A DNA stretch of 64,000 nucleotides from Panorpa germanica (lineage: Eukaryota > Arthropoda > Insecta > Mecoptera > Panorpidae): positions 12,338,001 through 12,402,000 of the forward strand of contig OY783219.1 in the NCBI GenBank assembly GCA_963678705.1. Reading direction: 5' to 3'. Positions 44,902 through 55,754 of the stretch are shown piece after piece. Each line of letters opens with the position of its first letter. Position 1 is the stretch's first letter. The notes below the pieces were generated by a model, which saw only the letters and a program-made list of their open reading frames with translations, was not told where the DNA came from and ran no database searches. The translations under genes and the position numbers were made by a program.

Positions 44902-45309
44902 CTGCGAGCGACAAAGCCATACAGGCGTTACGTAGCTCTCATACTGGAAGTGTATATCAGCGAATTAACCAAGGTTATACATGCTACAATGCTAAACTTA
45001 TCTCTACCTTGTAAATGCAATTAGTCGTCACAGACTAGAAGGGATATAGAACGGAATGCAATGGTCTCTTTCATTATAGTGGTGTATCGATAAAAATTAA
45101 AGTAAACGTTAAATGATAATTTATATTAGTGCAGTACAACTCCAATATATCTCTTGGAGTAAACAAGTCTGACTTGGTGTACTGTCGCATAGATACGTGG
45201 TATGTATGTATTGTTACACAACACACTCTGAGAGTTCTAGCTGCTCAACCAAGCTGCCGATTTACGCACGAATTTGCCGTCTCTTAAATACGCATGCACT
45301 GTGCAACAG

Positions 45310-46350
45310 GTTTTATGGATCACATGCGCCGGCTGAGGCATTTACAGTTTATATGTATGTCCAACTGTGATGCCATTGTTTCCATTTTAATCTTCTGTTT
45401 CTAGTCATCGTTCTTATCTGCAGGGCACTGGCGGAGTTTCCTAAAATGCGATTTCATGTTACGCGTTATGTGAAGATGTACTATATTTCATAATTTATAT
45501 TTCGAGCTCCTAATTAACTACCTTAAAAGATACTCATTTTAATTTATAGATCCAATTTAAATATTAAGGACCCTTAATTATGACATTTTAAGGGTGGAAA
45601 CATTAACCAACTAGTAGCGGAACGCGTGCTGCGTGACGCATTCACGCAGGGAGCGATATGGGCATGTGGATTATGCGTGAAGGGGCGATGGAGAGGGGAG
45701 GGGAGGGAATCCGAGTATATTATAATCAATGAAGTGAATTTAAAACTTGTTCTTTTAAGGTTTCTGTTTTAAAATATTTATATTATTTTTTCGTTGAAAT
45801 AGAGTCAGTTACTGCGGTAGGTAGACCTTCCTTGGTGTTGGTCAACGTCTTTCTAAACATAGGCTTAGAAGACAAGATATGAATAAAATGTTGGAATAAC
45901 GGTTACAAATAAAATATTGATCGTTATTCTACTGTAAAACCGTCAACGTCAATATCGAAGATCATAAAATAAAAATAGATGTCAAATGTATGAAGAATAA
46001 ATTAACACTAAGTTTCTAAAATTAATATATTAACTGTTGTGTAACAATAAATATGGAAAACACATCGCTAATTTGCTAGACTGACGTCATAAATCAAAAT
46101 TCTCTATAAGTAAATATTGGAGTAATTTTGAAGTCAAGAAATAATGCGCTGTTAAGTATGTTACCAAGGAGCAGTCGTGCTTAATTTGTAGAAAGATCTT
46201 ATGTTAACTAACATGTTCATATTATATGTAAGGGTGGTTGTACCTTAAGTGCACTTGCTCGCTGCACTACCAAATATATTATATAACTTGAAAAAGAAAA
46301 AATAATCACAAAATATCATGTAATACCCCAATTACATACTTACTTTTTAC
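45310..46350. other. No gene recognised; GC-rich patch
   Basis: A GC-rich patch with GCGTGCTGCGTGACGCATTC and GGGGAGGGGAGGG lies at 45626-45707 in otherwise AT-rich sequence. No coding content recognised. Confidence 0.45.
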
Positions 46351-46357
46351 TTAGGAA

Positions 46358-46440
46358 GTTGCAAGGAATCAACTTAATCTCTATGCCGAATAAATTAAAA
46401 CTTATTTTCGCTCGAAGAAATATTCCTCGTATGCTCTCCA
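46358..46440 (-). repeat. Dispersed repeat, inverse of 49142-49222
   Basis: GTTGCAAGGAATCAACTTAA, TCTCTATGCCGAATAAATTA and TTTCGCTCGAAGAAATATTC correspond in inverse order and orientation to 49222-49142. About 80 bp, highly similar. The 60-codon frame at 46359-46541 starts inside it. Confidence 0.75.
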
Positions 46441-49141
46441 CAGCGCAACGACAGAGACAGAAGATACACAAACTATGTGAAGAATCTGGCGTTGACCGTG
46501 CGCCGCACGATAACGAAAATTATCGGGGCTTGCTGAATTAACATGCCCATTGACCATTTGACCTCGGATAAAAGTAGTTGAAATGATTTAATAAAAAAAA
46601 ATAAAAATTATTAATTAGAAAATATCGCTTTATTACAACTTTAAGTCGTAATTCTCTATAAGCTAGTAAAGTGCACTACCAGTTCTCGCAGCTAGCAGCT
46701 GCCTGACACAGTGCACTATTTCGCCTTGTCCATGAGGAACGTCCTACGTGAGGAATCATGCGAAAATTATCGATAAATCTACAGCCTTCTTTTAAATCAA
46801 TATAATTTAAAACTTAGTAGTTCAAAGTTTTACACATGCACTAAAATGAACTAAATGTGAATCCAGTACGTCTCTGTGTGATATTATCAACATTGCAATG
46901 TTGCAGCAAAACATATTCTTATCTGCAAACCATCTGAGTGGTGCAGATTAAGATATTTAGTGCTTACAGTAGCTGTAGCATTCAGATATTTCGGGTTGAA
47001 TGCACTGAACTCAAAGTGAACATGAACAAAACCCAACTGATTGCTCCAAACAGTTTTTATCCTTTTAGATGACGGACGGACGGACGGTACACAATGGCAA
47101 TGTTTTCGTAAACAAAAATAACTTGTTAAATAGTTGCATAGTTCTTGTGTACTCACCTTAATAATAAGGTAAAATGGGAATGCTCTGAATGTAATGTAAC
47201 AACAAGCTTAGCTTAGGACCGGTAGACTACTACAAGTGCAAGGTACCTATTGTTACCTAATGGTATTAATTGAAGGTCTTGTTATAATTGTACCGATGTT
47301 ATAAGAGATAGCAGTTACGTTATGTACCCTGTTTTTTAGAGACCTTTTAAATAGAAAATATATTTAGTTTAGGAAAGTGCACCCATTATCAAAGTCTGGA
47401 AATTGATTATCTCTCAGGTCCGTATTAGAAAAATAAGTGGCATTCATAGATTATGTCACAAAAATTGCATGGTTTTTTAACTACCATACTCATTGTTGAA
47501 TATTGTGGATTCCCCACCCTTATTGTGAAGTCATGCATTTGAAAAAAGATATATTTTGTCTTTTCTTCTTTTTTGGAAGGCGAATTTTAGATTAAATGTG
47601 ACGTCAAACAACTTGTGATATACCCCCCCCCCCCCCCAATTTATCACGTCTTGTCACACTCTGTGAACCCTCGTTGTTCGTTTTAAAAGTTAATTTTTTA
47701 AATTTCTATTAAAAATAATTATTTTGGTTATTTGGCTAATTTTGGTTTTTTGGCCCTTTTTATTTTTTAAGGGAGTGAATTGTAAACATTTTGAAGTGTA
47801 CTCCCTTCACCCTTCCTTCTCTTCAGATGTTGAATAGCCGAAACTATTAGTTCATTGGAATATATTATTCCAACTAAAGCGGTTTATTCCATGTCCAATA
47901 ATTTTACTCTAAGTGATAGTACCCTGGACTGAACTGTGTCGGGACAAAACTTTATTGTCCTGCCTCTCGAATAAGACCACTAGCGCTCCACTACGACTTC
48001 AACCGACTGAATGGCGCGCTTTTTAAAAAAGGAAGTTGTGCTGCCTACTCTTTATAACGTACTTCTTGCGTTATAAAATAAATTAGATATTAAACATAAA
48101 ATAAGTTTTAATAAACATTCCGATAATTACGCTAATTAATTTTTGTGCAATTTTAAATAAAATAATATTAAATAAATCTAACTCAAAGATCTCTGAATAC
48201 ACACCTGCGCCTTACAAATATAGTTCTATGCTTCAACGTATTTCTACAGATACCTTGCAATTTGTTATTTGTTGTTCATTACAATTTTACATGGTTGTAC
48301 ACAAAGATACGGATCTTTGGAAAGTCTTTGAGTCTGACGTCTGAGCGCATCTTGTTGTCTTAGTACTATAGTCTGTTGCACCTCACCAGTATTTGTTTAT
48401 GTGGATTAAACCCAAATCTAACCTGTCTGCACTAATCCGTCGCTGACATGGCGCAGGCTCTCTCTGGATGCTGATGGATTACTGTATTCCTCATTTCTCC
48501 TACTCGTCCAGGAGTCCAGGAGTCCAGGAGCTGACTTCTGATCCTCCTTCAACAAAATATTAAATATCTTTCAGGTATAAATACATATTTATAAAATATA
48601 AAACCGCAACTTAAATAAATTTGTAGAATCAAATTCTTTGTGAATTTTTTAATAACTTTATCTTTTCAAAGACAGCATTTTTTCATGCAGTTTTTTTATG
48701 TTGAATAAACAAATTCTGCCCTTAAAATTCACGTTGTGTTGTGAAAAGTGTCTTCCTGTGTACATTGTAATCAGTACTCATTGTAATCATTGTTTATCAG
48801 TGTAATTTATTCAATTGTATTTCATTGATTTCTATATTTATTATTACCAACAAAAAAAATAACACTTTGTTTTTTTCATTTTTTAAATAAAAGGTCCAAT
48901 TTTGTGACGCAGCAAGAATTGTGCAGCTGTATATGGACCCACGACACGATAAGCTTGTCGCACGCGGCAAATTTATGAGTAAGACACCACAGAAGTCGCA
49001 TGCGGCTCCATGTCTTCCCATTTACCGTAGGTTTTTCATCTTTTCATTTCATCTCACATAGTTTGCACTGAGTATCTTTAGCATGTATTGCATATTCCGT
49101 AGTAGTTATATTGAGTAGCTACGTGCGCTGTGAAGAGCGCA
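46441..49141. other. No gene recognised; simple repeats
   Basis: The tract holds a GACG tetranucleotide run (47071-47087), a 15-base C run (47623-47637) and a threefold GTCCAGGA-type tandem (48508-48530). Minus-strand frames of 74-89 codons at 46887-47156 and 48797-49021 are not recognised. Confidence 0.45.
47623..47637 (+). repeat. Homopolymer of 15 C
   Basis: Uninterrupted C run in AT-rich sequence, likely length-polymorphic. Its exact length may be uncertain in an assembly. Confidence 0.9.
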
Positions 49142-49222
49142 GGGGGAATATTTCTTCGAGCGAAAATAAATTTTAATTAATTCGGCATAGAGATTAGGTT
49201 GATTCCTTGCAAGAGAGAGGCA
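49142..49222 (+). repeat. Dispersed repeat, inverse of 46358-46440
   Basis: Second copy of the 80-bp repeat, oriented opposite to the first and 2.7 kb away. It is flanked to the right by GAGAGAGGCACAGGGGGTTG, which is not shared. Confidence 0.75.
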
Positions 49223-49267
49223 CAGGGGGTTGCCCCGTTTACCATCCCCTAAGGGCGCCTCTGGGTT

Positions 49268-49372
49268 GAGGTATAGTTACACATATGAGGCTACGACAAT
49301 AGAAGGTCGTCGATGATAGAACTTAGAATGGGAAATAGACCTATGTTAATTAAATTAAAAAAGAAAATAGTT
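49268..49372 (+). repeat. SINE 3' part
   Basis: TATAGTTACACATATGAGGC, ACGACAATAGAAGGTCGTCG and GGGAAATAGACC match the 3' section of the SINE at 18155-18260. It ends in AAATTAAAAAAGAAAATAG. The tRNA-like head is absent. Confidence 0.65.
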
Positions 49373-50149
49373 ATTTAAAGAACCAGGATCATTAAGGAGA
49401 CAAAACTCTTAAGCATTTAATGTCATGCCTATCCTCACCCTCCTCATCCCCATCCTCACCCTCTCTATACGTTAGTTATTTATTAATTCATTTACATTAT
49501 TTAAATATTCTAGTAACATTTCTTAAGTAAAGCAAACTCAATCCTAGATGTTCTAATATCTAAATTAACACCTAAACATTATGCAACTCCCCCGTATGCG
49601 CCGAGGAAGACCCTATTAAGCAATAAGCTGTAGATAAGCACCTCTTAACTCCGTGTTAAGATGTTTTCTATTAACAATATCTTTCGAGCAGCGATGCTGT
49701 AGCTGGACCACTTGGCTGGCCTTCAGGTATTTCACTTGGAAATTTTTTATTTAGAAAAAATTCTATTATTATGTTCCATGTCAAAACTTACAATCTAAAT
49801 CCGATTTGAATCATACATAAATTACGATATTTATTTTATTATATGTTATCTGAAAAAAAATCTGATACTTTGTTAGGTATTATTTTTTTAATACAATAGT
49901 TTTGCTATTCCCAGGGGTCCTTATATGAAAAAAATAAAGAATTTATAAAAATAGGAGCATTGTAAATACAAAATTAGGGTCAACTATGATCCGGTATGAT
50001 GTACCACTTTGATGCGGAGATGACACATATAATTCTAGAATTAAAAAAAAATATATGTTTATATTAGAAGCAAAAAAGAATTATTACATGTTACACTTTA
50101 ACAATTACTGAAAGTTTTTAAACAAAATTTTAATTTTATAAAGCCATAG
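49373..50149. other. No gene recognised
   Basis: A short C-rich tandem, CCTCATCCCCATCCTCACCC, lies at 49442-49461. The rest is AT-rich. Confidence 0.5.
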
Positions 50150-50164
50150 ATGTCACTGTGGGAA

Positions 50165-50425
50165 TAACGGCCAACACAGTTGATATTTGTAGTCGACAAA
50201 ACTCACGTTTTTAGTTAGTTAGTTAGTTAGTGCATATTGTGAGGTTATAATAAAATAGTGTGGAAAGGAATTGACAATTTATGGTAAATAATAAACTATA
50301 TTAATATTTCAGAAAGCAACACATAATATTGCAAATAATATTTCAGAAGCAACACATGAGTTTGTTTAAATTTTACAATTCTTAATAAGACTGGAGACAT
50401 TGTCTTATATGTTTTTTTAAAAGAC
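50165..50425 (+). repeat. Repeat D, copy 3, with internal tandem repeats
   Basis: It shares GGAATTGACAATTTA and CAGAAGCAACACATGAGTTT with the copies at 28470 and 39190. A TTAG tetranucleotide array lies at 50212-50231, and the CAACACATAATATT segment is partly duplicated at 50318-50358. The CAGGTAAG motif of the other copies is missing. Confidence 0.65.
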
Positions 50426-50648
50426 TGTGTTCCAGAAGCAGGTTACGCTGAACTATATAAAGGAGTCTTTCTTTATCGAGTTCTAAATTTAAAATTTTTT
50501 ACTTATCAGAGTTCTTTAACTACATATATTTTCACTCATGTGTAAAATATAATCCGTATTTTCAATGATTTCATGAAAAACAACTATGCCGTTTAAATAT
50601 AAATTTTAAAACAACATATTATTATAACCTTTCAATAACACCATTCAT

Positions 50649-50756
50649 TAATAGTGTCGAATTTAGAATCATCTCATATAAAACACCTTGATACAACTTA
50701 TATGGATATATAGAATGTTTGTTTTATATGAGATGGTACTAAGTCAAACACTATTA
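50649..50756. repeat. Long imperfect hairpin, 37-bp arms
   Basis: The arms at 50649-50685 and 50720-50756 match inversely at about 31 of 37 positions. The inner 16 bp (CATCTCATATAAAACA) are perfect and two of the mismatches are G:U-compatible in RNA. The loop is 34 bases. It could be a small palindromic MITE or a microRNA-like precursor. No second copy was noticed in the window. Confidence 0.7.
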
Positions 50757-50933
50757 TTAAAAGACCCTATAAAAGAATATTCTATTTAATAAATATTAAA
50801 ATTAGTTTTATTATTTTCGTTTAAAAATTATTTCAACTCATATGAAGCTTGATGTAACTGTTGGTCACGAATGGTCCGGAGCCGAGCTCCACATATTTGG
50901 GTGAGTATTGAGACCTCCTAAGGTTGAAATTAG

Positions 50934-51146
50934 GAGGCATTCATTAATTACGTCACAATCAAAGGGTGGAGGGTTACAAAGTAGAAAAAACAAGATCGAA
51001 ATCAAAGTAATACAAAAAAAATCTGTGTGACATCACAAAAGAAGGAAGAGGGGGGTCTAAAATGTGTGACATGATGTGACAATGGGGACTAGTAGAAACC
51101 ATGGTAAAAACCATGAAATTTCTGTGAAAAATTTTATGAATGACTC
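50934..51146. mobile_element. MITE with CATTCATTAATTACGTCAC end
   Basis: The left end GGCATTCATTAATTACGTCA and the inverse of the right end, GTCATTCATAAAATTTTTCA, form a degenerate inverted pair. The ACGTCAC signature recalls 23552-23786. Non-coding. A 112-codon frame at 50974-51312 crosses its border and is not a gene. Confidence 0.5.
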
Positions 51147-52064
51147 TTACCGCATCGGATTTATAGTTACAACATTTGAAAAAAAAAACGATACTGGCTG
51201 CAAAGAACATTTCACCTTCAGAGAGCCAATCGGAAAGCGACTTTAGTCGATCTGAGTTGATGTAATGTCTTAATTGTGCGGTAATCCTAAGAGCACAAGC
51301 AAAATTGATCATTAAATCTAAATTTTGTACATATCACTCTTTAAATAGATCTATTTAGGTCGACCTAGCTTAAATTGTAACCACAATGTTGTTGTTTTGT
51401 TAACAAGCAGATTGTCAACAAAGTCTTGATGGGCTTAAAAAAAGCAACAATACATTAAGCGTCGTTTAAAAACGAATTAACCATTGAGTAGTCAAGAATG
51501 CCATTTAGAAGAATCAACAAAAGGGTTTTAGGCAGAAGCTGATGGAAGAGTGCAAGAGCCACTACACTGTACGGATATTGTGAAACATTTCATATTACAA
51601 GCTGAACAAGGTCTGACGAATGGAAACATTCAATATTATTGTACGGTGAAATGTTTCAGCCGGATTTGTTTCTTTTAGTTAGAGGTACCCTTGAATAAAT
51701 AGGTAGTCAGTCAATGAAATTGGAAGGCACTACTTAATAAGTCAATCAATTAAAACATTCTTGAATGTAATGTATTTGGTTAAATATTTTAAGAACAACT
51801 CATTTTTATATTTACTTTCTCAACATTTCTATTTTATACATTCTATTTTAATGATATCTATACTAGATCCTAGACGTCCAAAGCATGCTAATTTTGGGTA
51901 TGTTCAATACATATAACCATATTGGAAATATTTTCTTATTTGATTTCCAAAGATTATTACAATCTGTTCTGTTTAGGTGACATTCAGTGATAAGTATGTA
52001 AAGTGTAAGTGCTTTACGCGGGATGTGCCCATCGACTCATCCCTCAATTGTAAAGATCCTAGAT
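51147..52064. other. No gene recognised
   Basis: No recognisable coding, RNA or repeat content. Confidence 0.5.
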
Positions 52065-52410
52065 TCTGATTAATTGGTTAATAGGTCCTTACTTTCTTTT
52101 TTAGTCTGCGTACTACCGAATTATTGGACATTAGACAACTGGCCAAATTGTTCGGATGTTCTCTCCTTGTGGGTGTTGGTTCTAATCACTTTTTCATTAA
52201 TTGTGGTATATACAGATCCCGATGTATTATATTATTAGGTAAAAACCAAGGTGCATTCGTGACAATCCTTAGCATTTCAGATTGGAATCTTTAGTGTATT
52301 TCAGTATTAGAGGTAGATGCAGTACCCCATTGCTGGAAACCATATGACCATACTGGTTCAAGTATGGCTTTGTAAAGCAGCAATTTATTTTCTGTGCTCA
52401 GTACTCATTT
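52065..52410 (-). pseudogene. Jockey-type LINE ORF2 C-terminus, minus strand
   Basis: Minus-strand reading gives LSTENKLLLYKAILE, then after a frameshift VWSYGFQQWGTASTSNTEIH, a stop, RFQSEMLRIVTNAPWFLPNN and IIHRDLYIPQLMKK. This is the canonical string after the Jockey reverse-transcriptase domain. EHPNNLASCLMSNNSVVRRL, the near-terminal HPN motif, follows with stops between. No poly-A could be placed with confidence. It is better conserved in sequence than the plus-strand relative at 34484-35012 and probably belongs to a different subfamily. Confidence 0.87.
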
Positions 52411-53254
52411 TTGAAGAAAATAAGAATAAGTTACTGCTGAAATTTTGTAATTACCTAAGAGACATATTAGTTAACCTATTTATAAAAAATTAATTTCATT
52501 AAATAATGAGGTTTTAGATGTTCGTTTGCGTTTTATTTTCCTGTATTAAAATAGCAATATAAGACACTAATTGGTGAATTTATATAATATATAATAATAT
52601 TTAAGTTACTTAATACTTCTACAGTCTATTATCACTTAAATATTTGCTTAAATGTTCCGATTAGCCATGTAATTTAAAGTTCGATTTAACACCGAATTAA
52701 TTTTGATTTTCACCACTAGTCCGAATCGACTGCTATCGAATCGGCTGCGTACTTCACCGACGTTAATAAGGTTCATAATTGAAAAGTATAAATATTTCAA
52801 CGTTTACCTTACAACTTCATTGATTTCAAGCCTGTCAGCGTTCAAACATGAACCATTCAACATTTCTCTGTCAGTGGTTTGTGTTTTTAGATGAAGTTTA
52901 AGTTTGAGGCAGAATAACCAAATTAAACACACGGTTGAAGTAGAACTGACTACTGTCACGCCTGGCATGTTTGGTCTACCCCCTGTTGCTTGTAGGGTAA
53001 CTAGGGGTGTGGAAATTGGGGGCTATTTCGTGGAAAACAGTGTTTAAAACAATGTGATAACGAGCTAAGAAGAAGAAAAGTCAGTTCTGCATTACTTATT
53101 CTTTTCCTGTTGAATTCAACTCCAAACAATTGCAAATTTTTCTCATAGGATTGACATCCTCCAATTGTAAACAATCTCTATCTTTTATTTTAAAATTTGA
53201 GGCGATTTCAACGACAAGGTCATGTTCACCTTAAGTTATTTTAGTTAAATTTGA
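52411..53254. other. No gene recognised
   Basis: Nothing recognised; the 63-codon frame at 52703-52894 has no known content. Confidence 0.5.
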
Positions 53255-53600
53255 TTTATTAAGTTTATATCAGTTAGGAATTCCAGCACTTTTTGAATTT
53301 CTTCAGGATTGTCTGAAAGAATGTCGTTTAGTTCACCACTGATGTTGTGTTTTGTTCTTTGCGCTTGATATTGTAAGCAGGTTACTAGTAGATGATGGAC
53401 TGTTATTTGCGTCTGACTGCGGAGCTGTTGTTTTACTGATTAAGTGTTGATGCGTGACCTTCGTATGTCCTGTTCATAGTTTGAAGGTGGACTTTTCAAA
53501 CTGTCTGTTGTTCTGATAAGAAGTTTCTCACTTTTTTGTATTTTCTTTAATCAATCTCAATTTGTTGTTACTTATTTGCGTCCAACACTGGTTTTGAATT
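53255..53600 (-). pseudogene. Non-LTR retrotransposon ORF C-terminus, degenerate
   Basis: The minus strand gives ISNNKLRLIKENTKK, then NRQFEKSTFKL, a stop, TGHTKVTHQHLISKTTAPQS, which matches the LTRLRIGHT.LTH.HLL motif after RNase H in many insect LINEs. The region that should hold the CxxC-H-C motif is scrambled. The final coding block NISGELNDILSDNPEEIQKV and LEFLTDINLINQI is open and matches the usual last segment. The reading frame changes at least twice. It is comparable with 6306-6510 but not closely similar in sequence. Confidence 0.75.
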
Positions 53601-53699
53601 TGCCACCAATATCTTAAATGTATATTACATGTACTGATAAGGTTAACTATCAAGATCTTAAATGTCGGTTTCTTTAAATATACATGTAGTCGGTAACTT

Positions 53700-53910
53700 G
53701 GAGTCACTTTGATATCGTATTGAAGATGCGTATGATTTGTTTGTCATGAAAGAGTTCATTTACAGTTTAGTTTCTCACAGTCGTTCATTTGAAATATCTA
53801 TTTTATCGGCAAAACCACTCCACTTTTACAAATGGCAAAACCACTCCACCTTTCCGAATATAGTGACAGAAACGTCTCAAAACAGGACACCTCGCGAAAT
53901 TGTTTAAAGG
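53700..53910 (+). repeat. MITE-G relative, copy 2
   Basis: GTCATGAAAGAGTTCATTTA and CTCAAAACAGGACACCTCGC correspond to the interior of 17811-18048 (inverse) and 57640-57865. The right end AAATTGTTTAAAG is a degenerate version of the GTAAACAATTTGG terminus. The word GGCAAAACCACTCCAC is repeated at 53809 and 53832, an internal tandem change. Confidence 0.7.
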
Positions 53911-55185
53911 AATAGTAAGTAAGGTTAATGTCTAGGTCCCGGAATTTTATAAACCCCGAATTCAATCGAGCCATTGCGATTCTTGCGAAGACCAATTGTG
54001 ACTGGATACAATTCATTTCGGCGAAGAAATTGGGACTAGTTTCTTACAATTTATTTTTTTTGCCAAAAGGTATTTTAACAAAAAACTTAATTCTGTAGAT
54101 ACCATTATTAATTAATTTAAGATATTTTTAAATACGTGGTTCTAAAATATGCTTTAGAACTGTTCTAAAACTTATAGAGTCTTTCTAAGAGTGTAATTTT
54201 TTTTTAATAAGCTCATTAAGATGCTACATTTAAAGAACCAGGTTACAGGAGCAAAACTCCACAAAAAAATTAAGGAAACATTTATGCCTATAATCTGTAT
54301 ATCATTTTGACCCTTATCCTTCCTGTCATAAGAGTCACGTGACGTAATTATTAAATGATACGCGTATACTGAATAAGGTCCTTATTACCGTTTTATGTAC
54401 AAATCAGAACCATGGCAGTGTCCAGGCCACAGAAAAGATCCAAATCCGGTAAACTACGTAACAAACTTTCTTTCTTTAAAATGCGTTATAAACGAGTAAA
54501 CGACATCTCCAAAAGGACAAATGAAGGGAAACCTGTACACAGCATGTCCCTTTCTCCCGCCTTTCAGCTTCCTTGTTCAGGATTTTTCAGTCTGCGGTTT
54601 GATGACTTCATCCCGCTGCAGAACTCAGCTTGTCTGCTTCCAGCTCGTGACTGACATTGACGGAGGGTTGACAGGCATTCGGGATTTCTTTCATCGTGGC
54701 CAGGACGCAGGACATACGGAGGAAAACTGGGCTAGACCGGTACTGGCTGGTCACTTCCTGCACCCGACTTACACAAAGAATGTCTGTACAAAACAAATGT
54801 TTCTTGTTTTTTGTCTGAAATTATTTTAATTATAAGAATATTTAACGAGATAATATCACAGGGCTAATAATAAGAGTGTTTGTGTAATTACCGCATATTA
54901 ACATAACTTTTTTTTAAAGTTTTCTATAAGCTTTTTAAGATAACATACTGCACAAGTAAAAACGTTACTAGAAATTAGGGCTTCCCCGACTGTGCGCCCT
55001 GTCAGGCACTAACAAGGAATGCCTAATCAAGAATTACTCGTCAGGCCCTAGTCCTGGTTTTACGATTAGCCCGATCGGGTAATTATAAGGAGATATATAT
55101 AAGAATCTGATAGGGTTAGGGCATGAGATTTCTTTGACCGGGAATCATGTTTGCTTATATTAACAAAAATTATCTTTGCTATAAG
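53911..55185. other. No gene recognised; unexplained GC-richer block
   Basis: 54410-54800 is less AT-rich and holds frames of 62-102 codons on both strands, none with a recognisable domain. No start context, splice pattern or repeat partner in this window explains it. A palindromic GTCACGTGAC lies at 54333-54342. Confidence 0.4.
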
Positions 55186-55340
55186 TAAATCACCAGAACT
55201 ATATTTTTTTGGGTTTGGCTATCCTTAAGTTAAATTCATTATGTACATATGAAATTAACTACTTAATTTGTTAGTCAGCGGTGTTATACACATATACGTG
55301 TCCCCCCATCTTAAAAACTACCAGCATGGTAGTTAGTTCA
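55186..55340 (+). repeat. tRNA-derived SINE fragment
   Basis: CTATATTTTTTTGGGTTTGG, AAATTCATTATGTACATATG and AGTCAGCGGTGTTATACACA match the body and start of the 3' part of the family. The B-box area is degraded (AATCACCAGAAC). Confidence 0.65.
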
Positions 55341-55390
55341 GCATCAGGAGAAATACGAGGAGCATGCAAGTTCAAAAAGTGTTAAAGTGT

Positions 55391-55754
55391 TTTAGTGGTC
55401 GATTTTTCAATTGTTGATTGAAATTGATGTTAATAAATGTGTATTGGCGTGTCTATTTTATTAAATATCTAAATGTTGACGGAGATATAGCAATTCAAAA
55501 TTTGAATTGTAGTTTTAGCGCTAGAAATGGTCGGCCATATTTGTATGACGTGAAATTCATTTTAACGTCAGATATTTGTTGATTAGGTCAGTGCTGTGGT
55601 AATGTTTTGTAGCTGTTGGTAGTCAAATAATCAAGTCAAAGAATAATAAGTTTTTATTTTATTTAACCCTGCTAAGGCAGACATAATATTGAAATTGTAT
55701 TGTTCCTTGAAATAGCTGTAAATAATATTTGATATTTTGATATATAAATACATA
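55391..55754 (+). mobile_element. MITE-A copy truncated at both ends
   Basis: The body is highly similar to 6800-7180: TTTAGTGGTCGATTTTTCAA, ATGTTGACGGAGATATAGCA and AACCCTGCTAAGGCAGACAT. Both terminal repeats are missing; the copy stops in TATATAAATACATA. Frames here on the minus strand repeat those of the full copy. Confidence 0.88.

Larger units (their letters stand above)
44163..45309. mobile_element. TIR element H copy interrupted by a LINE
   Basis: The left end CTGTCATACACTGCAAGCGT continues ATTTAAGCGA. The inverse of the right end, CTGTTGCACAGTGCATGCGT, continues ATTTAAGAGA. Internal similarity to 29443-30117 includes TACGCTTTACCTATCCGAAC and GGTGTATCGATAAAAATTAA. Removing the LINE at 44266-44892 leaves about 510 bp. 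It carries no transposase. Confidence 0.78.

Noticed and set aside
50212-50231. TTAG array as a telomere repeat
   Set aside because: Insect telomere repeats are TTAGG. This is a five-unit tetranucleotide inside repeat D.
50974-51312. A 112-codon minus-strand frame
   Set aside because: It crosses the border of a MITE, so most of its sequence is non-coding element DNA.
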